Of a stretch of 5,083 nt of DNA, positions 1 to 4,781 are shown piece after piece (positions within the stretch are counted from its first letter, which is position 1; the number at the start of each line of letters is the position of its first letter). Under the pieces are notes generated by a model. That model was not told the DNA's origin. It worked only from the letters and a program-made list of their open reading frames with translations, and did not search any database. Origin of the DNA: Candidatus Woesearchaeota archaeon (GTDB lineage Archaea > Nanobdellota > Nanobdellia > Woesearchaeales > UBA525); contig JAAOYD010000081.1 of assembly GCA_018221165.1 (NCBI GenBank), positions 1 through 5,083 on the forward strand, in the 5' to 3' direction. Made by a program: the position numbers and the translations under genes.

Positions 1-632
1 AAATTCGCGAGAACATGACAAACAATAATTCGCATGTCGAGAAGTTCGAAGCCTGCTTCCCCAACTTCTTTCTGTAGTATCTCCTTGTTGAATTCGTAGT
101 GAATGACGCCTTTTTCCCATCCAGCTATTGGTAGAAACGTTCGGTCAGCGACAGGCTTGAGGACGCTGCCGAACTCGTCGTAGGCGAGTCCGTCGAGATA
201 GGTGAATGCATAGGTTGAACTGTCAGCTACCTTGACACTGAAGAGACCGCCTGGTTTCAAAATCCTGTTAAGTTCTTTGAGAAGCAAACGGATTTTCTCT
301 ATGTAATTATGATTAATGACTTGGTAGGCAATGACTGCGTCGAATTCTTCGTCTTCGAATGGCAAGGGCTCATAGATATCTCCTTGGAGAATTCTCGCAT
401 CGCTTTCTTCTGAGAGCCGTTTCTTTGCGTTCTCAATACCAACTTCTGAATAATCTATTCCCGTAACTGTGAATCCTTGCTTAGCTAAGAATGCAAGTGT
501 AAAGCCGTCGCCACAGCCAAGGTCGAGGACCTTCTTGCCAGGAATAAGTTTGAGCTCGTGTTCATCAATGAGTGTGCGCAAACCTGATTCTTTGTTTTCT
601 TGTTCTTTCCAAAGATTGTCATATTCTTTCAC
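1..632 (-). CDS. Class I SAM-dependent methyltransferase (C-terminus cut by window edge)
   Basis: Probable S-adenosylmethionine-dependent methyltransferase of the Methyltransf_11/25 type; the substrate cannot be told from sequence. I translated 210 codons from a GTG start. Visible motifs are the SAM-binding motif I VLDLGCGDG (residues 35-43), the acidic end of strand 2 in TGIDYS (57-62), GDIYEPLPF (84-92) leading into the FDAVIAYQVINH segment (98-109), and LKPGGLF (125-131). GTG is the only sensible start: no other initiator precedes motif I, a GGAG site lies 8 bases upstream, and the start overlaps the Mre11 stop as GTGA. This predicts translational coupling and co-transcription with the nuclease gene. 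The core fold is complete; only the extreme C-terminus is missing at base 1. The fold call is firm. A role in repair is only suggested by the neighbour. Confidence 0.9.
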   Translation of the reverse strand, partial: MKEYDNLWKEQENKESGLRTLIDEHELKLIPGKKVLDLGCGDGFTLAFLAKQGFTVTGIDYSEVGIENAKKRLSEESDARILQGDIYEPLPFEDEEFDAVIAYQVINHNYIEKIRLLLKELNRILKPGGLFSVKVADSSTYAFTYLDGLAYDEFGSVLKPVADRTFLPIAGWEKGVIHYEFNKEILQKEVGEAGFELLDMRIIVCHVLAN

Positions 633-1831
633 CGTAACAACTCCTTCGCACTCTTCACAACTCGTTCTTCATATTCGTATTTCTTCTCTCCTTCGTGCTG
701 TTCTTCACCGAGTGTGTCAAGCATGGCTTTGGTGAGTTTCGCTTCGGCTTCAGCGTCGAGGCCGATGGGTGTTTGCCCGAGGTGTTCTTTGATGACTTTC
801 GCTTCTACGTCGTCAGTTGAACCGTGACTCTGCTGATATTCTTCGAATTCTTTCGATGTTAATTTCGCTGTGTTTTTCATGACCGCGAATGCGCCTTGTT
901 CGTTGCAGTGCTTGATGAATTCTTTGAACTTGATGTCAGAAACGCGGCCTTCTGCGAGTTCTCCTTTGGCACGGATGAGAATGATTTTGTCTTTCACATC
1001 TTCTTTCACGAGTTCCGCGAGTTCTACGTTGATGGTCTCGACGTCTTTCTTCTCAGCGTCGATGAGGAACACTTTTCGTTCTTTTACAAGGACGGGAACT
1101 CGTTCGATTGCCCAGTCATCATTTACAAACACGAAACCCCCTTGCCCTAATTCTTCCAGTTCTGAGAAGTTCGCCGGGAAGAGTGGTCCAGGATACACTA
1201 CATTCTTGTAGCCGTCGACGCTAATCTCATTGGTGATGTGGACGTGGCCGCCGGCATAGTAGTCAAAGCCTTTCGGCATCATACTCACCGGAGAAGAATC
1301 CATGTGTTCCAATGCTTTCGGCTTGAGTTCGGTGATGGATGCGTGGAAGAGGAAAATCTTCTTACCGTCTTCTTTCTCCAAAGATTCCATATCAAGATCT
1401 TCGTAGTAATGCTTATCGAGACTGCCTGCTCTCCCAAGAATACCAGTCAATTTTATTTGGGTTTTCGGATCTTGGGTAAAAGTAAGTGTGAGTTTCCCCT
1501 CCTCTGCTTTGCCTTTCATGACATTGACCAAGAGTTCCGCTTCCTCAAGAACATCCAACATGGTTTTTCCAGAAGGACTGTAGTCATGCGAACCTGCAAT
1601 CGCGTACACAGGAATCTTTGCTTCTTTCAGCTTCTGGAGTTGGGTGACCGTTCGCTTCACTTGGTCAATTGGTGGCACTGACGTATTGAACAGATCGCCG
1701 GCGATGATGACAAAGTCCACACCACGAGAAAGAATCGATTCTATGGTCTTCTCAAAGGCTGTTATGGCGAGTTCCTTCATCTTCGGGTCTCGCCACGCCC
1801 CGATATGGACATCAGCTAAATGCGCGAACAT
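629..1831 (-). CDS. mre11: Mre11/SbcD-like DNA repair exonuclease
   Basis: Calcineurin-like metallophosphoesterase of the Mre11/SbcD family, the nuclease partner of Rad50/SbcC in double-strand break end processing. The two-metal motifs appear in the right order over 400 residues: DVHIG (D7, H9), GDLFN (D46), GSHD (S81, H82), FHAS (H163) and GGHVH (H196, H198), followed by YPGP (213-216), typical of the capping-domain junction. The C-terminal part (about 340-400) is charged and helical, where archaeal Mre11 binds Rad50. The motif III residue that is usually Asn (GNHD) is Ser here. This start puts DVHIG at the expected N-terminus, and a TTTAAA box sits at leaderless distance upstream. The gene overlaps the downstream methyltransferase by 4 bases. 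No rad50 is in view. The family is clear; activity is inferred. Confidence 0.93.
   Translation of the reverse strand: MFAHLADVHIGAWRDPKMKELAITAFEKTIESILSRGVDFVIIAGDLFNTSVPPIDQVKRTVTQLQKLKEAKIPVYAIAGSHDYSPSGKTMLDVLEEAELLVNVMKGKAEEGKLTLTFTQDPKTQIKLTGILGRAGSLDKHYYEDLDMESLEKEDGKKIFLFHASITELKPKALEHMDSSPVSMMPKGFDYYAGGHVHITNEISVDGYKNVVYPGPLFPANFSELEELGQGGFVFVNDDWAIERVPVLVKERKVFLIDAEKKDVETINVELAELVKEDVKDKIILIRAKGELAEGRVSDIKFKEFIKHCNEQGAFAVMKNTAKLTSKEFEEYQQSHGSTDDVEAKVIKEHLGQTPIGLDAEAEAKLTKAMLDTLGEEQHEGEKKYEYEERVVKSAKELLR
641..646 (-). promoter_or_regulatory. Shine-Dalgarno site of the methyltransferase, inside mre11
   Basis: On the minus strand this reads AAGGAG, with GGAG 8 bases from the GTG start. 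It lies in the last codons of the Mre11-like gene. It is the feature that fixes the non-ATG start, and it contrasts with the three upstream minus-strand genes, which have no such site. Confidence 0.7.
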
Positions 1832-1843
1832 AGAGAGAAGGAT

Positions 1844-2170
1844 TCAGAGGGAGTTTAAATTGTTTCCTTGGTATTCGATGATATAATCAGTCCGGTGAAA
1901 ACCAAGCTGGGGAAGAATGCGAAAGGCAGCCTCTTCAATGTCTGCCTCGAGCGCTTGTCCTGGTTCTGCCCAAGATACAAGTGAGATAAAGTCTTTATCG
2001 CGCCAATTTCTATCCCCAGTTCTATTCCCTGTTTGGTTCCTGAGCCAGAGTGTCCTACTCGTCCCATATCTAGTGGAGCAGGAGCCTTCCTCAATCACGA
2101 ACTCCGGCTTGTCAGCTTGATCCAACTCTTTGCGGATACTTTCGTGCACAGAAGCAAGTAGTTCATTCAT
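1844..2170 (-). CDS. Hypothetical protein, 108 aa
   Basis: I do not recognise this family. The 108-residue product is soluble, with a helical acidic N-terminus (about 1-20), a polar, Arg/Asn/Thr/Gly-rich central stretch (about 30-60, including NQTGNRTGDRNW), a short hydrophobic strand FISLVSW (61-67), an acidic helix (about 73-85) and a C-terminal FHRTDYIIEY segment (91-100). There is one cysteine (C31) and no signal peptide or membrane segment. That it is a real gene is supported by a TTTATAAA box about 27 bases before the ATG, by compact packing (12 bases to the mre11 start, 33 to the preceding gene) and by protein-like composition. Position suggests possible co-expression with mre11; function is unknown. 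Confidence 0.65.
   Translation of the reverse strand: MNELLASVHESIRKELDQADKPEFVIEEGSCSTRYGTSRTLWLRNQTGNRTGDRNWRDKDFISLVSWAEPGQALEADIEEAAFRILPQLGFHRTDYIIEYQGNNLNSL
1854..1859 (-). promoter_or_regulatory. TATA box for mre11 (leaderless)
   Basis: TTTAAA preceded on the minus strand by purine-rich GGAAACAA (BRE-like). Its centre is about 25 bases from the ATG at 1831, so transcription would start at or next to the start codon. The sequence between them (CCTTCTCTCT before ATG) has no Shine-Dalgarno site. The box lies inside the last codons of the upstream 108-aa gene. Confidence 0.55.
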
Positions 2171-2171
2171 A

Positions 2172-2187
2172 ACTACTCAGAAGTAGT
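2172..2187. repeat. Short inverted repeat ACTACT-N4-AGTAGT at a predicted transcription start
   Basis: Perfect 6-base arms (2172-2177 and 2182-2187) with a 4-base spacer. They lie between the TATA box and the ATG of the 108-aa gene, directly upstream of the start codon. The placement would suit a repressor operator that blocks polymerase at the start site. A chance occurrence of this size cannot be excluded. Confidence 0.35.
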
Positions 2188-2193
2188 CATTTA

Positions 2194-2201
2194 TTTATAA
2201 A
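2194..2201 (-). promoter_or_regulatory. TATA box for the 108-aa gene (leaderless)
   Basis: TTTATAAA, centred about 27 bases from the ATG at 2170, immediately beyond the stop codon of the 143-aa gene. The palindromic box is followed by an AT-rich stretch, and there is no Shine-Dalgarno site before the ATG, so a leaderless or near-leaderless transcript is expected. Confidence 0.6.
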
Positions 2202-2203
2202 GC

Positions 2204-2635
2204 TTATGCCGCTTCACGCAGTAGCTTGACGAAGCCCCTGTTGATATAGGTGCTCCGGAACTCTACCACATTCTCCTGGGGGAAGAGTGCGTAGCTCAGT
2301 TGCGCTTGAAGCTGCTGGACGGTGTCAATAGACTGTTTATCGTGAGTCCTACCTTCACTAAGAAGCTTATGGAGTCCAAGGAGATGTTTCTCAGTCCGTC
2401 TAGCCAGCCTATGATAGACTTTAGCGTGATGAGCAAGAATATCATAGTGCTCAGCCAGACCATGAAGCGCAGTCAGGAAATCAGTCTGGAGATGGGACTG
2501 ACGGGAGAAATATCCTTGAATACGCTCAATCACCAACTTCCATTGCCGATAGAGTATCTTCGAGATGACTTCCTCCGCTGCAGGGACATTGTTCTCATCG
2601 TGGACCTCTCTCACCGCCTTCTCGAACTCATGCAT
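2204..2635 (-). CDS. Hypothetical helical, histidine-rich protein, 143 aa
   Basis: I do not recognise this family. The product is predicted almost wholly helical and soluble, with 11 histidines and no cysteine. The histidines cluster in the middle (H48, H58, H63, H69, H70, H75, H84, H89), spaced so that several could line one face of a helical bundle. This is compatible with metal binding or with a nucleic-acid-binding basic surface (HRLARRTEKH, 75-84), but no known motif is present. The reading frame is supported by ATAAATA at leaderless distance from the ATG and by a following gene with its own promoter. A 134-aa frame on the opposite strand (2300-2704) overlaps it but runs through this gene's promoter and into the tRNA promoter, so I prefer the minus strand. 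Confidence 0.6.
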   Translation of the reverse strand: MHEFEKAVREVHDENNVPAAEEVISKILYRQWKLVIERIQGYFSRQSHLQTDFLTALHGLAEHYDILAHHAKVYHRLARRTEKHLLGLHKLLSEGRTHDKQSIDTVQQLQAQLSYALFPQENVVEFRSTYINRGFVKLLREAA

Positions 2636-2657
2636 AGCCCTAATTCCCTAACTCGCC

Positions 2658-2664
2658 TATTTAT
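2658..2664 (-). promoter_or_regulatory. TATA box for the 143-aa gene (leaderless)
   Basis: On the minus strand this reads ATAAATA, preceded by purine-rich GGGAAAGGC (BRE-like). The centre is about 26 bases from the ATG at 2635, and no ribosome site separates them. It is divergent from the tRNA promoter about 40 bases away. Confidence 0.55.
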
Positions 2665-2698
2665 GCCTTTCCCTTCTACTAGCTGCCCCTTCCACCAC

Positions 2699-2707
2699 CT
2701 TTAAATA
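2699..2707 (+). promoter_or_regulatory. TATA box of the tRNA-Arg locus
   Basis: CTTTAAATA, centred so that transcription should start near base 2729, just before the first copy of the tRNA-Arg 5' sequence at 2733. No TATA box lies at the correct distance before the intact tRNA-Arg at 2810, so this promoter probably drives it through the intervening 77 bases. Confidence 0.55.
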
Positions 2708-2731
2708 GTCAGTTCTGGCTCTAGACCTCAG

Positions 2732-2747
2732 TGGACTCGTAGCTCAG
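2732..2747 (+). repeat. 16-base direct repeat, copy 1 (tRNA-Arg 5' end)
   Basis: TGGACTCGTAGCTCAG is identical to 2809-2824, where it forms the acceptor 5' strand, the TA linker and the D-stem 5' strand of tRNA-Arg. The period between copies is 77 bases. The identity stops inside the D-loop. Confidence 0.9.
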
Positions 2748-2809
2748 ATTTCAGCGTGGCTACCCTGGGAAGCAGGGGTCTCGCAAAGCTCGAGCCCCTA
2801 AAACACATT
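2733..2809 (+). pseudogene. tRNA-like remnant or structured leader RNA before tRNA-Arg
   Basis: The first 15 bases copy tRNA-Arg, then the sequence diverges. It lacks the D-loop GG, a D-stem partner for GCTC, a recognisable anticodon loop with T33, and a TTCRA T-loop, so it is not a working tRNA. It is nonetheless structured. AGGGG-(T)-CTCG pairs with CGAG-CCCCT (2774-2799) around a 7-base loop; GTAGC (2739-2743) can pair with GCTAC (2759-2763); CCCTG (2763-2767) can pair with CAGGG (2773-2777) as an alternative; and GGACTCG (2733-2739) can pair with CGAGCCC (2791-2797) with one A-C mismatch. ACA follows the long hairpin (2803-2805). It may be a decayed tRNA copy, a leader removed by RNase P when tRNA-Arg matures, or a small RNA. 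I cannot decide between these. Confidence 0.4.
2774..2799 (+). other. Strong hairpin in the tRNA-Arg leader
   Basis: Nine base pairs (5 + 4) interrupted by a single bulged T at 2779, with loop CAAAGCT (2784-2790). It is followed by AAAACAC, not by a T-run, so it does not look like a terminator. Confidence 0.6.
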
Positions 2810-2824
2810 GGACTCGTAGCTCAG
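2809..2824 (+). repeat. 16-base direct repeat, copy 2 (in the intact tRNA-Arg)
   Basis: Second copy of the repeat at 2732-2747. This copy continues into a complete tRNA. Confidence 0.9.
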
Positions 2825-2884
2825 TTTGGATAGAGCGACGGCCTTCTAAGCCGTAGGTCGGGGGTTCAAATCCCCTCGGGTCCG
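2810..2884 (+). tRNA. tRNA-Arg (anticodon TCT)
   Basis: Full cloverleaf of 75 bases. Acceptor GGACTCG (2810-2816) pairs with CGGGTCC (2877-2883) with one T-G wobble. D-stem GCTC (2819-2822) pairs with GAGC (2833-2836), with GG in the D-loop. Anticodon stem ACGGC (2838-2842) pairs with GCCGT (2850-2854) around loop CTTCTAA, anticodon TCT at 2845-2847. The variable loop is 5 bases. T-stem GGGGG (2860-2864) pairs with CCCCT (2872-2876) around TTCAAAT. The discriminator is G2884. CCA is not encoded, as is common in archaea, and there is no intron. The anticodon reads AGA codons. Confidence 0.96.
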
Positions 2885-2903
2885 TTAAACCTCTTCATAA
2901 TCA

Positions 2904-2910
2904 TTAAATA
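2904..2910 (+). promoter_or_regulatory. TATA box for tRNA-Cys and the following membrane protein gene
   Basis: TTAAATA centred about 29 bases before the tRNA-Cys 5' end at 2936. It gives tRNA-Cys a promoter separate from tRNA-Arg. Because the next start codon is 1 base after the tRNA, it is also the only promoter visible for the 188-aa gene. Confidence 0.55.
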
Positions 2911-2935
2911 CGATTCAGTGTTTCGCAAACAATCC

Positions 2936-3006
2936 GCGGGTATAGCCAAGCGGTAAGGCAGCCGGCTGCAGACCGGCGATCCTGGGTTCAAATCCCAGTA
3001 CCCGCT
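2936..3006 (+). tRNA. tRNA-Cys (anticodon GCA)
   Basis: Full cloverleaf of 71 bases. Acceptor GCGGGTA (2936-2942) pairs with TACCCGC (2999-3005). D-stem GCC (2945-2947) pairs with GGC (2957-2959) around AAGCGGTAA. Anticodon stem GCCGG (2961-2965) pairs with CCGGC (2973-2977) around loop CTGCAGA, anticodon GCA at 2968-2970. The variable loop is GATC. T-stem CTGGG (2982-2986) pairs with CCCAG (2994-2998) around TTCAAAT. Discriminator T3006 is the known Cys identity base. CCA is not encoded and there is no intron. Only one base separates it from the next start codon. Confidence 0.97.
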
Positions 3007-3007
3007 T

Positions 3008-3574
3008 ATGGGGGACGATCCTGAGTTCGAGGAGTGGCAGCGCGAGCGCGACATGCGTCGTAAGATTTCGATTGAAGGTCCGGACACTGTTAATCTCAGT
3101 GAGCCACCGCAAGAAAATGTTGCACCTACTGAAGAACCTAAACCTTCTCCTCAAAAACCAAAAAGCGACAACAAACTTCTCCGCTATCTTCTCAAGGGTG
3201 TTATCGTCTTCGCGCTCTTGCGTCGTGTCTTCATGAACGCTATTGCCAGCGCTGAGAGTCCTTCGGCCTATGGTGCGCCGACAGTCGCGAACCACGCAGA
3301 CAGTATCGTCATCATTCTCATCCTCATCCTGTACTTCACGAAAAAGAAGCATCTCGCAGGCATTCTTCTTGGTGTCTACGCCTCACTCTTGCTCATTGGT
3401 TCACTCATCGGTTTTGGTATTGACGCGAATGGCAAGGTCTGGATGATGATTTCCGCAGTCATAGTTCTGGTCGCACTCGTCCTGATGAAGCACTTAGAAG
3501 GTGATCCCGATCCACAAGAGATATCCAACGAAGATGTCGAACGCCTGAAACAAGACCCTGTGCGTCGCTTCTGA
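3008..3574 (+). CDS. Hypothetical multi-pass membrane protein, 188 aa
   Basis: I do not recognise this family. The N-terminal part (1-55) is charged and proline-rich (acidic start, then EPPQ and EEPKPSPQKPK), without a signal peptide, so it is probably cytoplasmic. Hydrophobic segments follow at about 59-78 (weakest), 97-110, 116-136 and 143-160, giving three or four membrane helices. The basic stretch TKKKH (111-115) between the second and third suggests a short inside loop. The C-terminal tail (161-188) is charged. The ATG at 3008 is one base after tRNA-Cys and has no ribosome site of its own. A later start, Met16 (3053), is possible but also lacks a promoter or good ribosome site. The transcript would be shared with tRNA-Cys. 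Confidence 0.75.
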   Translation: MGDDPEFEEWQRERDMRRKISIEGPDTVNLSEPPQENVAPTEEPKPSPQKPKSDNKLLRYLLKGVIVFALLRRVFMNAIASAESPSAYGAPTVANHADSIVIILILILYFTKKKHLAGILLGVYASLLLIGSLIGFGIDANGKVWMMISAVIVLVALVLMKHLEGDPDPQEISNEDVERLKQDPVRRF

Positions 3575-3585
3575 GTTGAACCAAA

Positions 3586-3594
3586 TCTTTAAGA
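3586..3594 (+). promoter_or_regulatory. TATA box for the substrate-binding lipoprotein gene
   Basis: TCTTTAAGA, preceded by CCAAA (BRE-like). Its centre is 40 bases before the ATG at 3631, so the transcript should start near 3616 and carry a leader of about 15 bases. Confidence 0.45.
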
Positions 3595-3619
3595 ATGATT
3601 CTTGATTGCTTTTGGTGAA

Positions 3620-3625
3620 GGGGGG
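3620..3625 (+). promoter_or_regulatory. G-rich ribosome binding site of the lipoprotein gene
   Basis: A run of six G ends 5 bases before the ATG at 3631. A second partial match, GGTGA, lies at 3614-3618. Either can pair with the pyrimidine-rich 3' end of archaeal 16S rRNA. Confidence 0.45.
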
Positions 3626-3630
3626 ATATT

Positions 3631-4701
3631 ATGCGCCGACTACTCACACTCGTACTCTTACTGTTCTTCATCACTGCCTGCTCCGAGACTATTGAAATTG
3701 GTTGGGTTGGCGCGCTCAGCGGAGATTCCATCGCGTCCGGCGCCGGTGCCAAGGCCGCTGTCGAGCTCGCGGTCGAAGAGCTCAATACGCAAGGCGGCAT
3801 CAATGGTCAAGAAATTGTTATCCTCTACGAAGATGGTGGTTGCGATCGAAAGAAAGGAGAAGCGGCAGCCGAACGCTTGGTAGAAATGGCTGTTCCTGCC
3901 ATCATCGGCGCTGGCTGTAGTAGTGCAACCCTTGGCATCGCGGACGCGACGCGAGAAACAGGCACCGTGGTAATCTCCCCTTCCTCATCCAGCCCTGCAA
4001 TCACTGATGCGGGTGAGCATGTCTTCCGCACATACCCAAGCGACACAAATCAAGGTTTCTACGCTGCCAAACTCACAAAAGATTCTGGAGTGGAAAAAAT
4101 CGCCATCCTGCACTGCGAGAACGTGTGGTGCACTGGCTTGCGTGATGTGTACAAAGCTGAGTTCGAAGCTATGGGTGGCACAGTCGTTGCAGAGAAAGAA
4201 TACCTAATGTCAACAAGAGATCTCTCAACAGAATTAGAGCTCATCCAAAAGCAAGGAGTTGACGGAATTTACTTCATCAGTTATCAAGAAGCAGCCATCG
4301 TCGGTCTCAAAGCTGTGGAAGTCATGGACTGGGACATCAAGGTCTTCGGCGCGGATACCTGGGATTCACCGATTATTCCGAGAGAAGCAGGAACCGCGGC
4401 TGAAGGACGCAGATTCACCTATGCATACGCCCCTATGAGTGAGGCGTTCAAGCGCAAGATTGAGGCGAAGGGCGCAACCCCTGTCATCGGGACTGCGCAG
4501 GCCTATGACAACATGTATCTCATCGCGAAGGTGATGAATGAGGGAGCACTCACTTCTCAAGACATCGCTGCGGCACTTCTTGAGATGCCCGAATATCAAG
4601 GCGAGAGCGGTCCTATCACTTTCGACGAGAATGGCGATTTAGAAAACGCTGTCTATGCTATTGGCACTTACTCAGGCGGCCGCGTTGTGAAGCCAAAGTA
4701 A
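3631..4701 (+). CDS. LivJ-type ABC transporter substrate-binding lipoprotein
   Basis: Extracellular solute-binding protein of the Peripla_BP_6 (branched-chain amino acid binding) family, 356 aa. Residues 1-17 form a lipoprotein signal (MRRLL, hydrophobic core, lipobox ITAC), so Cys17 should be lipid-anchored outside the membrane. The body opens with IEIGWVGALSGD (21-32), then GAKAAVELAVEELN (39-52), YEDGGCD (66-72), IIGAGCSS (91-98) and VISPSSSSPAIT (114-125), the ligand-binding region of the family. Cys71 and Cys96 are 25 residues apart, as are the disulphide cysteines of E. coli LIV-binding protein; Cys162 and Cys167 may form a second bond. The C-terminal lobe has AYDNMYLIA (291-299). The ligand is probably an amino acid or other small organic molecule, not determinable here. 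No permease or ATPase genes flank it. Confidence 0.92.
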   Translation: MRRLLTLVLLLFFITACSETIEIGWVGALSGDSIASGAGAKAAVELAVEELNTQGGINGQEIVILYEDGGCDRKKGEAAAERLVEMAVPAIIGAGCSSATLGIADATRETGTVVISPSSSSPAITDAGEHVFRTYPSDTNQGFYAAKLTKDSGVEKIAILHCENVWCTGLRDVYKAEFEAMGGTVVAEKEYLMSTRDLSTELELIQKQGVDGIYFISYQEAAIVGLKAVEVMDWDIKVFGADTWDSPIIPREAGTAAEGRRFTYAYAPMSEAFKRKIEAKGATPVIGTAQAYDNMYLIAKVMNEGALTSQDIAAALLEMPEYQGESGPITFDENGDLENAVYAIGTYSGGRVVKPK

Positions 4702-4715
4702 AGTTGAAAGAAAGC

Positions 4716-4727
4716 TTTATATAAATA
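4716..4727 (+). promoter_or_regulatory. Strong TATA box for the DUF4397-like gene
   Basis: TTTATATAAATA preceded by GAAAGAAAGC (BRE-like), the best promoter match in the window. Transcription is expected near 4746, giving a leader of about 36 bases before the ATG at 4782. Confidence 0.65.
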
Positions 4728-4751
4728 AGGCCCGTTCTTAAAGCCTACCTG

Positions 4752-4776
4752 GGGGTTTCATACCTCAAAGAGGTGA
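4752..4776 (+). promoter_or_regulatory. Leader with two competing hairpins over the ribosome site
   Basis: The Shine-Dalgarno site GAGGTGA (4770-4776) is 5 bases from the ATG. ACCTC (4762-4766) pairs perfectly with GAGGT (4770-4774) across an AAA loop and would hide it. The same ACCTC can instead pair with GGGGT (4752-4756; four canonical pairs and one G-U) around TTCAT, which would free it. The pairings are seen in the sequence; a regulatory role is inference. Confidence 0.5.
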
Positions 4777-4781
4777 CTATC

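Noticed and set aside
1238..1681. 147-aa open frame on the plus strand
   Set aside because: It lies wholly antisense to the well-supported Mre11-like gene, and its protein resembles no family and is rich in Cys, Phe and His as expected of a shadow frame.
2300..2704. 134-aa open frame on the plus strand
   Set aside because: It is antisense to the 143-aa gene, runs through that gene's promoter into the tRNA TATA box, and has no promoter or ribosome site of its own.
2774..2803. Intrinsic terminator
   Set aside because: The hairpin is followed by AAAAC, not a T-run, and the tRNA-Arg just downstream has no promoter of its own, so termination here would silence it.
2733..2809. A second functional tRNA
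   Set aside because: Only the 5' 15 bases match. There is no D-loop GG, no proper anticodon loop and no TTCRA T-loop, and forced acceptor pairing gives a 65-base RNA without a T-arm.
2733..2884. One intron-containing tRNA-Arg spanning both repeat copies
   Set aside because: The downstream copy is a complete cloverleaf by itself, and the extra sequence is at the 5' side with no bulge-helix-bulge splice motif that I can form.
2915..3352. 145-aa open frame on the minus strand
   Set aside because: It crosses tRNA-Cys and is antisense to the membrane protein gene. Its RRTIGRRT and RFLRRRFRFF-like composition is typical of a shadow frame.
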